From assembly GCA_014825775.1 (NCBI GenBank), contig MVAQ01000069.1, positions 25,263 to 89,262 of the forward strand: 64,000 nucleotides of DNA, written 5' to 3'. This stretch comes from Krasilnikovozyma curviuscula. Taxonomy: Eukaryota > Basidiomycota > Tremellomycetes > Cystofilobasidiales > Mrakiaceae. A program made the translations under genes and the position numbers. A model generated the notes under the pieces. The model did not search any database and was not told where the DNA came from. It worked only from the letters and a program-made list of their open reading frames with translations. This document shows positions 1 to 10,554 of this stretch, one piece after another (the first letter of the stretch is position 1; every line of letters begins with the position of its first letter).

Positions 1-1854
1 CTCAACGCCGCTCCAAGGCGAAGACACCACGCGAAGAAAGCTAACGGTATCACCCCAAGAAACAGAGCGGTCGGTGGACCTGCGGCTGCAGAGAAGGCTC
101 TTGCTAGACGTGATACTTTCACCGATTGTAGATTTAGTGAGTTCTGAGCAGACTTTCCGTGTTTGCGATCTTCAGCTCATAAAGACTGACTCGTTACGTG
201 ATACTCTACCAATTCTTTTCTTGTTATGCCCGTGCTAGCCTACTACATAGTTGACGTAGGACTTGGTGAGTGGATTATTTTCCGAGTCTATTGGGATTTT
301 TTGGCGGCTCGAATTTATCTATCCTCCTGCGACCGAATGCGATCCTAATTGCGACACTTAATTCCCTTTCTTTTTAACAGGTTCATGCGGAAATGTAAGT
401 AGGTTTTTTAAGGGTTGCGAGTACGCAGTAACTAATGGGTTCGCACTGAATTTCTGCAACCAAGCTCAACACCAATGAGGACTACACCGTCGCCCTCTCT
501 TCCATTGACTACGAGACATATGGCTCTTCCTACCCTTCTCCAGTCTGTGGTAAAATGATCACCATCACTATTGGAAGCAAGACTACAACTGCCAAGATTC
601 AAGGTGAGTTACCTTTCGCATGTGTCGCTTGCCGCGAGGACATGTTCTGACATATTTCTCTCTTCTGTTCGCACAGATGAGTGCCCTGGATGCCCAGAGT
701 GAGCAAACTTTCTGTCCATATTTACGGTAGAGCGACCAACTCTGACAATCTGATTGCTGCTAGACACGGTCTCGACATGTCTCCGGGCTTGTTCACCTAC
801 TTCGCCGATGAGAGTGTGGGTGTCTTGAGCGGTTCTTGGTACTATAACGACGACTCTGGAAGTGCTGTCACATCTGCCAACACTTTCACTGCTGCCGCTA
901 CCACCTCGCAGTACGTCGCGCCAACTACGACTTCAGCCTCCACCTCCGATGAACCTACTACTAGCATTATGTCTTCCGCTGCGTGAGTATTTCTGTGGTT
1001 TATTGATCCCTTCGCTTTTGCTAATTTAATTTTTCTTACAGTGCTACTACCTCCTTGGTTGCTGTGGGCAACAACGTCATTCAAGATACTTCTTCATCTT
1101 CCACTTCGTGCATTCCCATCCCTTTCCTTTCAATTAAATTATCCCCACTAACTGTAATTCTCGCTTTAGGTCCTCTGCCGCTGTGGACACCTCGCCAATT
1201 GAAGCGCCAGCACCCGCCACCACCTCAGCCGCTGCTGCGACGACTTCGTCCACCAGTCAGTACGTCGCACCAACCACTACTTCGACCTCAGTCTACGTCG
1301 CACCAGCCACGACTTCGTCGACCAATCTTTATGTCGCTGCCAGCACCCCAGCCGCTATTGCCGCGGCTGCAACCACCTCAGCTGCGGCTTCTTTCGCTTC
1401 TCCAGCTTCCCTGAACTGCTCTACCGTCACCCTTGGTAACCTGGCCCTATACAACGGTACTTCCGCTCTCTTCTACGGAACTGTCAACGCTACCGCCCTA
1501 TACAACCAGGTTTCTTTGGTTAACAACACCTCTGCCTTCTGTTTCAACCAGAGCCTGTTCACCATTACCAACCACACCTTTGTCACTTACGCTCCAACCA
1601 ACTACACGGTCCTCCCATTCTGGTCTTCCAACTACACTGCTCCTTCCAATAGCAGTGAGTACTTGGCCCAGATCCTCTTGGCTGGATCCAATGCGACGAC
1701 CCTCACCAACACATCGAGCATCCCTCTCTTCGTCGCTCCATCGGCCCCAACGTCGTCTTCCGTCCCAGTCACTGCTGCTGTCTCCACTACCACGACTGAG
1801 GAAGAGACCACTGGCGAGGAGGATATCCCATGGTGTGATGACGACCAGGAGTAG
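1..1854 (+). CDS. Secreted double-psi beta-barrel (RlpA/barwin-like) protein, 5' partial
   Basis: The gene enters from the left edge. Exons 1-136, 239-265, 381-394, 465-603, 677-698, 764-982, 1042-1107 and 1170-1854 join without a break into 435 residues plus TAG. After a basic leader (RRRHHAKK, a LARR site) comes a domain with DCRFTYY, VGLGSCGN, NTNEDYTVALS, VCGKMITI, DECPGCPE and LDMSPGLF...VLSGSW. This order is typical of the RlpA-like/barwin double-psi beta-barrel fold of fungal expansin-like and papain-inhibitor-like secreted proteins. A long Thr/Ser/Ala/Pro tail with QYVAPTTTS repeats follows, then a Cys- and NxS/T-rich C-terminal segment ending in an acidic stretch, so it is probably heavily glycosylated and extracellular. 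The 14-nt third exon is very short. The fourth exon uses an AAG acceptor and the seventh exon an unusual GTGCAT donor. The true start and signal peptide lie outside the window. The enzymatic or binding role is unknown. Confidence 0.8.
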
Positions 1855-2308
1855 CTCCATCTCTCAGCAACAAAACATGAAACACAACATTAAACGAAAC
1901 ACTATTTTTCACGACCAACAATGATCATCTGGCATGTCACCCTTACGAATTTTCCAACGATCTAGCATCACGCTATACACTGTAGCGATTATTACATTTT
2001 CATTCTTTTCGTCGTCTTTGGCACGACGTCACACTCATTGTGCAGGCTTTTCTTCTTCACCACAAAATCTATCTAGAATCTGGCTTTACTTCGATAGTAT
2101 AGTCCACATCAGGATACGGTCGTTTGATATGATCCACCCTAGTCAGTTTGACAAAAAAACTCAACTTTCCGGTTTTGCAAGGGGACCGAAGTTTTATGCG
2201 CTCTTGGTACCGCGCCAACGATGAGCACGCTCGTTCTACCACCTGTAAGGCCCAATTTTTGAGGTTTGGCACGCAACTACTACTCACTTCTCTTCACTCT
2301 CTCTCATT
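1855..2308. other. Intergenic, 3' end of DPBB gene and promoter of allantoicase fusion
   Basis: No coding signal found. The last 45 bases before the ATG at 2309 are pyrimidine-rich (CTTCTCTTCACTCTCTCTC), as is common upstream of fungal start codons. No clear TATA box was seen. Confidence 0.5.
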
Positions 2309-4665
2309 ATGCAAATCACCAATCAGATGTTTTCGACGCTTGCCCTCGAGGATTTCGACAAGGAGCTCAAGCACTTCACAGGTCAGTGTCTCTTCGCGTG
2401 GTCGGCGAGTATTCGCACGAGAGAAACTGATACTTTTTCACGTTTGAAATACTCCAGAGGTGTCCTCTGTTGCTATCGGAGGATCCATCGTTTCTTGCTC
2501 TGATGAATTCTTTGCCCCGTACGTTCTGGAACTGTGGACGACCTTTCTCAGGGATAAATGCTCACTTTAAGCTTCCATCTACTACAGAGCGAGCGATTTG
2601 CTGGAAGTGCCAGCTGCTCCTTGTCTTAAAGGACAGTTTGGACCCAAGGGAGCCTTGTTCTCAGGATGGGAAACCAGACGACACTGTCCAACCAACGACT
2701 GGTGAGTATTTCGCCACACTTCCGCCGTACTCTGCTTGCCCTTAAGTGCAAGACTCAGTGTAGCTTCTGGTATGAAAGAATGGGAATAATCAGGAACATG
2801 CGAGCTATTGGCATTGATTTTGAAAATTATCTGGGCGAATCGGGCTTTAAATGACGCTCCAGGTTACAGGCTAGCTAACCGCTGCTCCAATTTTGCCAGG
2901 GTCATCATCAAACTTGGTCCACCAGCAGCTTACCTGAAAGGCTTTGATATTGATACAGCTTGGTTCAATGGTAACGAAGCACCAGCAGCTTCCGTTGAAG
3001 GAATTTTCTCGCCATCACTTCCACCCACCGTCGACTCCCAAGGCTGGGAAGAGGTCTTGCCTCAAACTCCCTTGGGTCCTTCATCAAGACACTTGTTCAA
3101 ACTTTCTGAAACCAACCCAACTGCTGTCAAACCTTACACTCATTTGAAGCTCAGTCAGTTCCCAGATGGTGGTATCGCTCGTTTCAGAGCTTACGGATTG
3201 GTCTCACCCATCTACCCTGAAGACCCCAGCGAGGTTCTTGACCTTGCTCATGCCTTTGCTGGTGGAAGATGCGTTCACGAGAGTGACAGCCACTTCGGTG
3301 TCGGTCCAAATCTGTTGCTCCCTGGTCGTGGTAAAGACATGGGTGACGGATGGGAGACCAGACGATCGAGACGCAAAGGTGCTGGAGACTTTGTCATTAT
3401 CAAACTGTGGGCCTATGTTTCTCGCGAACTTGCTATATCTGGAAGCTGATCTTTATGTCATCAATTAGTGGCGAGCCAGGTATTCTCAGCTACGCCGACG
3501 TCGACACATCTCACTTCCTCGGAAACTATCCAGCTCACTGTGACCTTCAAGCAATTGAAAGCAACGATGAAATCCCGCCTCACACTGGTAGCAAATGGGT
3601 ATCCATCTTGGACAAGCAAAAGTTGGGTCCAGGAAGACAGCATTACTTCCAGCTCATCAACGTTGAGAACAAAGTCTACACCCACGTCAAACTAACTATC
3701 CACCCAGGTAAGTAGCACATCTTGAAAAGTTCCAATCGGTGTGTTGCTAATTCTGGTGTCTCATTTTTTTCCACAGATGGTGGCGTCAAGCGTCTCAGGA
3801 TCTTCGGTCGTCGCGCAGCTGTCAACTCTGCTAACGACGTTAAACCTGTCACAGTCCCATCTTCATCTGCGAAATCTCTCCCAACTCTCCCAGCATCTAC
3901 TTCTCTCACCAACGGGGCATCTATCTCCTCTCTCCCGACCATCCCTGCACTGCCGATCTCCCCAGAGGGCTTCGCTCCTTACGGTACCGTTATCCAAGCC
4001 TATTCAAACCCAGACTTCGCACCAAAGGGAGTTTCCGTGAATATCGCCAACAATGGAACAGCCTTTAAGTTTAACAGACTGGACGTTCCCCAGAACAGCT
4101 ACCCCGCCGACTCTGGCGCGGTTACTGGCATCTCTTGCTTCCGAGCCACTCCTCCTGCGAACTTTGGTGGTAAAGGCTCTGTTTGGGAGTCGATGATGTT
4201 TGAGAGACACAACTATACTAGTCAAGCGTTCATTCCTATGGGTAAAGATGCTGAGGGTGGCCTTCCAGCTGGAGGAGGACAGCTTGTCATTGTCGCTTTG
4301 AACGGTGCCGGTGGGTCGGTTCTTTTAATCAACCTGATGATTCATCGCTGATTCTTGTCACTTCTCTTAGACGACAAGCCTGATATTAGCACTATTAGAG
4401 CCTTCGTTGCGTCTCCTAGCCAGGGCATCTCTTACAACATCGGTGTTTGGCGTAAGTTGATATCTGTCCGGCACGTAGAACCTGCAAGTGTACTGACACT
4501 TCTTCTTCTGTAACTGCAGACCATTCTGTCATCTCTATGTTGACTACTGATTACGCTTGTGTCGAAACTCAGATTTCAACCAAGCCTGGAAACCCACTGG
4601 ACTGTGAAATCTTGCAGAAATCTGAGGGAGAGGCTCCTTACTGCCGAGTTGCTGTGCCTCTATAG
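2309..4665 (+). CDS. DAL2,3: Allantoicase / ureidoglycolate lyase fusion protein
   Basis: Exons 2309-2381, 2458-2518, 2588-2701, 2900-3406, 3469-3707, 3777-4310, 4371-4451 and 4520-4665 give 584 residues in one frame. The N-terminal two thirds is allantoicase, made of its two usual repeats: repeat 1 has [36 protein letters not shown] and [16 protein letters not shown]; repeat 2 has [24 protein letters not shown] and [15 protein letters not shown] linker of about 45 residues leads to a C-terminal ureidoglycolate lyase domain ([44 protein letters not shown]). Together these would convert allantoate to ureidoglycolate and urea, then ureidoglycolate to glyoxylate and urea, in purine nitrogen recycling. 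Such fusions (DAL2,3,3) are known in Cryptococcus; here one lyase domain is visible. The third intron is long (198 nt). Start chosen at the first ATG in frame with the conserved N-terminus; another ATG lies seven codons further in. Confidence 0.93.
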
Positions 4666-5026
4666 ACAAGATGAACGTTAAATAGTGTTTGTAGTTCCTA
4701 GTACACAAGCTTATGGTTGTAATAGAATTTGTCTTCCCAGTTGGCCGCTCGAAGAAAGTGAGTTGACAGCTTTCTTGCGACGCAGCGAGTGTGATAGCTG
4801 GTTGTCGTTTCCGAACACGGACATGTCTCCTTTCGAGAAAGAAAAGATAAATGCGGCGTCGCAACTGCTTTGTTTTGATTTGAAAGCTTGCTCACGGTCT
4901 GTGAAACTTTCGAATCCAACCTAGAGCTCCTCTGTTCGAATGAAAAAAAGGCATTTTCTCCAATTGAAAGTAAAAAGATAGCCTGAAAGATTTGATATTC
5001 CATGCTATCTCATTCCGCCAAAGGAA
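4666..5026. other. Convergent intergenic spacer
   Basis: Lies between the 3' ends of the plus-strand allantoicase fusion and the minus-strand Egh16-like gene. Short open frames occur on both strands but none has splice or domain support. No convincing RNA gene or repeat was seen. Confidence 0.5.
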
Positions 5027-6306
5027 TCAGACTCTCAGAGCTAAAGGTCTGCCAATCGCTTTCTCCGCTCTCTCAAGTAGTGCGGCCATATCAGCAATCG
5101 ACTCGTATTCAGCAACTCTTCTCTCCATCTCTTCATCGTCGCGCTTCTTGGTTTTAGTCTTGAGTTGAATGAAGGAGCCACCGCGGGTAGGTGGGGAGTT
5201 GTCTCTCTTTTTGGCGGCAGAGGAGGTAGTTGATCCTGCAGCAGCGGTGGTCCCAGAAGCTTGAGTGACTGAAGTGGATGACGAAGAGATTTACTAAGTG
5301 ACGGTAACAGATGGACAGTTAAAAAGGAAAAGAGTCTTACCTGCCCCGCATCCCCCAAATGGTCCAGCAACAGCAGCGTTCTAAAGATCGGCAAAAGGCT
5401 ATTCAGAGTAGTGCTACTGTTATTAATAAGGTGTAGACCCACTTTAACTCTGACCAAACAAGTTGCTCCGTCGCTTCCGCCGGTGCACGTTGTTCCAGCC
5501 GGAATGTTGGCTGAAACGGGGAAGTCCTGAGCAACAGCTGCCCCAAAGAACAAGTTCTGATGAGTAGTGATGGCGCGGAAGTAAAAGGCGAAAGCTCACC
5601 AGTTGACAAGCCAAGGATCTTTCCTGGAACGTTTTGAGTAACGTCCATTGTGACCCAGTCACCACCTTGAGCTGATGGAGAAACCTCCATCTTATAGGGA
5701 CCTATTGAATGAATATGTTGTATGCGGAAGTGCTCCAGAAAAAATCGGAAGGAACCGCAGGCTTACCAGCACCATCTTGATTGACCTGATGTATTGTCAT
5801 TGACACTTCGCCATTAGGACCCGCACTAGCAAGACCCGAAGACTCAGCTAGGGATAGTTGTGTAGCGATATCCGTTTGACCAGCATCTTTGGTTTTACCG
5901 CAGGTGTCATCCCTAATGACAGATGTGTCGCTGCAATGTTGAAATCAGATAGCAATGTCAGTGGGATACAAGTTGAGAGAGAAGGGAGGCGGTGTTCACC
6001 CTTCGGCAGTTCTTGGAGATCCTGTATCCCTTGGAGTGGAAGGATTGATAGCGAAACCTTGGGAGCTGACCCCATTGGCACCGTTTACCTATGAAAAACT
6101 GCTGTGGTGAGCAAAGGTCAACAAACAGCAGATGAACAATTGTCTATACTCACGACCGTCAAAAGGCCGTCTAAGTTGTTAAGAAAGAGGCATACCAAAT
6201 CAGATTACTGTCAGGTCTAGGGAATAGCATATTGTTGGTTCAACTCACGAGCATTAGCTAGTTCGATTCCAGCGAACAAAGCGACCAGAGCAGCGGTGAA
6301 CTTCAT
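5027..6306 (-). CDS. Secreted Egh16/Gas1-like protein
   Basis: Read on the minus strand the gene starts with a signal peptide (MKFTAALVALFAGIELANA) and then HGLLTVVNGANG. Joined exons give about 267 residues with the order seen in the fungal Egh16-like family (Blumeria Egh16, Magnaporthe Gas1/Gas2): GVSSQGFAI, TPRD, a Cys-containing DTSVIRDDTCGKT block, EVSMTIHQVNQDGAGPYKMEV, TMDVTQNVPG, DFPVSANIPAGTTCTGG, ATCLVRVKNAAVAGPFGGC. The tail is basic and acidic with KKRD and TKKRDDEE sites followed by a helical segment. Exon 2 is only 17 nt (HGLLTV). Signal cleavage is predicted after ANA, which would expose His at the mature N-terminus. Family members are secreted and some are expressed during infection, but the biochemical role is not settled. 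Stop TGA at 5027-5029. A TATA box lies upstream at 6592-6599. Confidence 0.85.
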
Positions 6307-6933
6307 ATTGAGGTTCGAGGGTTAAGATGAGGCCAAGTAATACTTTGAAAAAGGATCTGCAATTACGGAGAGTGGGACTTGTTCACCTAGCGTGCATGAA
6401 GATTAAGAGAAATGGTTGCTCACTTGAGAGTGAGTTTGAGATCGACCCGCGATCTAGAGAGAAGACGGCGGAGGAACGTCAATGGTTAGTGGCTAAGGCA
6501 TGCGAGAGATGAGGTAGTATCTACCTGAATAGCAAAGTAAGAGAAAAATGCTGAAGCGATGGTTGTTCAAAAGAGAGACTAGAGATTCGACCTTATATAG
6601 ACGTCTGTAGTCTACCAACAGATCCCGAGTTGTGACTTCCTATGTTCAAAAAATAGAAGGGTTCAAGGAGGTAAATGAAACTCAAAGTAACACCCACAAC
6701 AGCGACCGATGACATTGCTCGTTGTCAAGCTGGCAAGAAGCCCTGCCGTTGCTATGCGATTGCAGCTGCGCAGAGGAGAAAGGATGAAGGTTGAGAAAGG
6801 TGGAGAGCAGAAGCAGAAATAAAAATGAATAAGATAAGTCTGAATAGAGGAGCTTGATTACTTGCGATGAGAAAAAACTGGGGGGTATGATGTTGATATC
6901 GCGTAGTCAAAAATTCAATTATGAAGTGGACGA
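6307..6933. other. Promoter region of Egh16-like gene, 3' flank of glutathione peroxidase
   Basis: Apart from the TATA box at 6592-6599 there is no supported feature. Open frames here are short and lack splice signals or domain content. Confidence 0.5.
6592..6599 (-). promoter_or_regulatory. TATA box of the Egh16-like gene
   Basis: On the minus strand the sequence reads CTATATAAGG, about 285 bases upstream of the ATG of the Egh16-like gene. The wording matches a consensus TATA element; transcription start sites were not measured. Confidence 0.5.
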
Positions 6934-8010
6934 TTACAAAAGCTTCTGGATCTCAGCATCGAGGGCAGCTGGAGTGGTGGTGGAAGGGAATCTAGTGACT
7001 GTCTTTCCTTCTTTATCGATCAGGAACTTCTCGACTGAAGTGAACCAAAGAAACGACTGTCAGCGAGGAAGCTGATTTATAGGTAACGGACTCACAGTTC
7101 CACTTGATTCTAGTCAGACCGAAAATACCTGGAGCAGCGTTCTTGAGGAAGCTGTATACTGGTTGCTCTTCAGGACCGTTGACGTCCGCTTTCTGTGAAT
7201 GTCGTCGAACCTGTCAGAAGACACGCACGGAGCACCCGGGCATAGTGTAAGAAGGAAGCGCTCACCTTAGCGAGAGGGAAAGTAACACCATGATTAAGCT
7301 GGCAGGACTCTACGATCTCGTCGTCCGAACCTGGTTCTTGTCCTCCGACTAATGTTCAAAAATATAATTGCGACGTGTGAGAGACTGGTCGCACTATCCA
7401 CTCAATCCAAATATCAAGCTTACATTGATTGCATGGGAACCCTGACGGAACAACAATAAAACAATTAGTTGAAGATCACACCTCAGGTGAGACTAGTTGG
7501 AACTCACCAATCACTTCAAGACCGAGAGGGTGATACTTCTTGTAGAGCTCTTCCAAACCATTGTACTGTAAACAGGGAACAGAGACTGGTTTAGAATCTA
7601 CAAAAGAGAAAGCAATAGCTTCTGGAACATACTTGAGGAGTGAAGCCACACTGATAGGAGCGAGGACGGCGAATGCAAAGCGGTGGGAAGTCAGTTAACC
7701 GGATGCCTCCCTCAAGGAGTCGTTTCTTCAGTAGAACGAGAAAGCTCACCTGGGAAGCAACATTGATGATCAACACAGGCTTGCCCTTGAAATCAGCGAA
7801 GTCGACTGTCTTTCCCTTGACTTGGGCCTGTGAGAGAAAAAAAATTGCGAGGTTACGAAAGGGAAGGCAGGCGTTTGGTTCGTCATCGAGGGAGGCCACT
7901 GAATGTGAATTTCGTCCCTCCCCATGCAACAAAGAGGGAGAGAAACTCACCTTGAGGTCGTAGAAGGAAGCAACAGGCTCCTTGGTTGGGATATCAGCTT
8001 CAGTAGACAT
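6934..8010 (-). CDS. Glutathione peroxidase (thiol peroxidase type)
   Basis: The minus-strand exons read [91 protein letters not shown], then PEEQPVYSFLKNAAPG, IKWNFEKFLIDKEGKTV and a final LDAEIQKLL before TAA. These are the hallmarks of fungal GPx/Hyr1 enzymes that reduce hydroperoxides, usually with thioredoxin. The peroxidatic residue is an ordinary Cys (TGT) at an exon start, the Gln of FPCNQ and Trp-Asn of KWNF complete the usual catalytic set, and the FPCNQ Cys is the likely resolving Cys. The coding part is cut by several 50-100 nt introns. The open frame extends upstream of this ATG without any ATG; a GTGAGT donor at 8124 and a CACAG acceptor ending at 8015 suggest a 110-nt 5' UTR intron rather than an N-terminal extension. 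Confidence 0.92.
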
Positions 8011-8014
8011 GGCT

Positions 8015-8124
8015 CTGTGCAACGATCGGACTGTTTTCACGAATCCAGAGGGACGGATCAGGATTTTCGATCCATTAAGAGCCAGCGTAGAGAACAGAAC
8101 GAGAACCCCGGGGCTTTCACTCAC
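8015..8124 (-). other. Probable 5' UTR intron of glutathione peroxidase
   Basis: On the minus strand a GTGAGT donor begins at 8124 and a TTGCACAG acceptor ends at 8015, only four bases before the ATG. Splicing it out would explain why the coding frame stays open for about 60 codons upstream with no start codon. Confidence 0.45.
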
Positions 8125-9077
8125 TGGAGTTGTAGTTTCTGGTAGTTCGAAGGAAGATTGAAAGATGTGGTTTGAGGCAGACGTGGTTCATTGGCAGCGT
8201 GGGTCGATAGAGGGGAGGATGCACCAGACGCCGTCAGTGAACCAGCTCGGCGCACGGCTCGGCTCGGTTTAAGAGACTTTATGTTTTGATTTACCGGAAA
8301 TATGGTAGAATCTATCTTTGGGACCAATCGGTTCCAGCAGTGTCTCTGATTCAAACATGTACAAATCTGCCAAGGGGCAGCAAAGTGTTCGCTCTCGATC
8401 CAAAACGAGAGATTGCAACAAGTTCTTCTATCTTAAAAGATTAGGAGCTTCAATTGGCAACCTGAGCTCATAGAGGGAGCCCAGATTATACTGGAGCATA
8501 GTCAAAGAAGGATGGTGTGCTCTTTCAGCGGTTGGGGTCTGTTCTGTAAAAATATTGCCATTAGCTGGGGCTGTAAATCACGCCAAAACGACTGTTAGAG
8601 TCGCCCCAAACAGCGCCCTTGACTCTCCTCGTATTGTGCACAGGGTGTTTGAAGTGTTGTAAGCTTGGAGGAGAAAGGAATCGGTACCAGTCATTAGTGG
8701 CACTTCCTATTCGGAAAGCGACCGTGCAAATCTCGATCCTGCGACCCGAAGCAATACCAACTCGAACCGGCAGTAACGGCCTAGAGACATTTCCGGCGAA
8801 GCAATCAAGAGTGTCCTCTTGAAGTAGGGCCCATTTTCGAGACTACGTTATCCTCCTTCGCCTCTGGAGACAGCACTCAAGGAGTGCAACCGACCTTCCA
8901 ATTGCTGAGGTAGGGCTACGGTGTATGAGAAGCGAAGGAAGTAAGAAAGTAGCAAGCTAGAGATACAGTAGTTGGTTGCATTGACGTCTTCATGTATTCC
9001 TCATTTGAAGGAGTCGACAGGGGTATTCAAGATATATAAAAAATTGGGACAACACTTCAAGTTCTCGGGCGATTAGT
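8125..9077. other. Intergenic region upstream of glutathione peroxidase
   Basis: About 950 bases with no supported gene. Contains the presumed promoter of the peroxidase and the 3' flank of the next minus-strand gene. The open frames near 8121-8354 (-) and 8619-8822 (+) have no recognisable domain or splice context. Confidence 0.45.
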
Positions 9078-9791
9078 CTACGCAGAATCCTCTAGAATCT
9101 CCTTCTCCTGCTGTATCCTCATCTGATCAACGACCTTCTCTTCTGTTGTCTGCAGTGCACCCACCTCGGAGTTATGATTCGAGGGATGTTCGGCACCAAC
9201 GTTGTATGAAAGCAATGGGGCGGCGTTTCTTGATGCTGTGGTGAGGGCATTTAGTCGCGCTCTGTCATTGAGGTCAACAGGTGTCCCAATTAGTCAACGC
9301 CGATGAGAAGCCATGAGCATTTCGATCCTGTCCTCTAGACTCTGGTGCCGTTCAAGAACTCACAGATTTCGTTTTTTAACTAGTAAGCGGACTGTACGCT
9401 GCTGTTCCGCTTCTGTCATCTCATTCCAGTTGTTGATTCTCGATAGTGTCTGCGAGAAGAGATAGATTAGAGTTACATCAGTTATCAGTTAACAGTCATC
9501 AGTAGCCAGAGCACGGGCCACGGGAGGCGAAAGGCTCAAAAAGAGTGTAACGAGGAAACTCACACCGTCTGAATTGACAATCATAGGTCCCAAACTATCC
9601 AGAGCGATGCTGTCTCCGCCGACATTCAGCTGCATTGCTTTCTCTTCTTCTGTGGGAGGTGCTGGGAGGGCCAGAGGGGTGCCGAGCAAAGCTGAATCAG
9701 AGTCTGAGGATTCGACGTGCGGGCTCTGCCCCTCGTCTGGTGGTGTGGGAGGACCCAAATCTTCAATGGGCCTACCATTCGCGTTGAACAT
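9078..9791 (-). CDS. Small conserved fungal protein of unknown function
   Basis: Three minus-strand exons join in frame. The first (from ATG at 9791) encodes an acidic, Pro-rich disordered segment (MFNANGRPIEDLGPPTPPDEG, ESSDSDSALLGTP, EEEKAMQLNVGGDSIALDSLGPMIVNSDG). The second holds the most conserved-looking part, TLSRINNWNEMTEAEQQRT followed by VRLLVKKRN. The third runs ARLNALTTASRN...TEEKVVDQMRIQQEKEILEDSA, a helical C-terminus, then TAG at 9078-9080. The TLSRIxNW...VxKRN pattern resembles short uncharacterised proteins found across fungi, in which a similar block precedes the C-terminal helix; I cannot name a function. No signal peptide or membrane segment. Divergent from the prephenate dehydrogenase gene across a 763-bp gap. 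Confidence 0.7.
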
Positions 9792-10554
9792 GATAGTGGT
9801 AGTAATGAAGGTGCTTAGTTGGATGCTGCTGGCTTCTTGGAAATATTTTGTAGAAAGAGAGTTGCGGCTGCGAGGGACGCATCATCAATTCCAGAAATTT
9901 GGCTAAGCTCCCCTGTCGCCTGACACGCCCGTCTTTTTTATTATTTCTTGTTTTCTGGATTGAAAGTCCATTGAAGAAGAAGAAGCCACGTACCAACCAA
10001 CGTTATGGTATAGGGAAACCTATCAAATTACTACACTGCACAGTTTTTGCGCCGACACGACATCAAGACCGTACAGTTCAATACCCAAACGACGAGTCCC
10101 ACGATGGAGCTATTGTAACTTTACAAGGAGTCGGCAGGAACCCCTGTGTGCTGCTTCGATCTGTTAAGATTCCTTGAGCTTAATTGCGATGGATCGAATA
10201 CTGTACCGAACTCAAGACTCGACGCTGCCCTATAATTACTTTTTAAATTAATCCTCCGCTGGGCTGAACTATAAATGTGCAGCTGAATGTCAGAGCAAGA
10301 GGTAGGATTGGCCTGGTCAGTCTGCTCCCTTCCTGATCGCACGCGCCACTGTGAGTCGCCCCGTGAAACCCCACACCTCAAACCACCACCCTTGAAAACA
10401 AAACGTTCTTTCTGAGTGAAGGGATTGTGAGTAATAGATCGTCGTCTAAGTATACCTTGAAAATGGCTTTGTATCTAACAAATCTGACGTTTTCGCTCCT
10501 TCCAATTCAACTTCTTGTCTCTTGATTTTGTTCACTAGTAAGACCATCTTCAGC
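9792..10554. other. Divergent promoter region
   Basis: Shared upstream region of the small minus-strand gene and the plus-strand prephenate dehydrogenase. No supported gene. CTAG and AG signals just before the 10555 ATG leave room for a 5' UTR intron of the dehydrogenase, but the donor is not clear. Confidence 0.45.

Noticed and set aside
2702..2899. Additional exon inside the long allantoicase intron
   Set aside because: Direct joining of TNDW to VIIKLG reproduces the conserved family sequence, leaving no room for another exon.
8011..8124. N-terminal mitochondrial-looking extension of glutathione peroxidase (ILIRPSGFVKTVRSLHRAM)
   Set aside because: The frame is open but starts only with GTG and has no ATG; a GTGAGT donor and CACAG acceptor better explain it as a 5' UTR intron.
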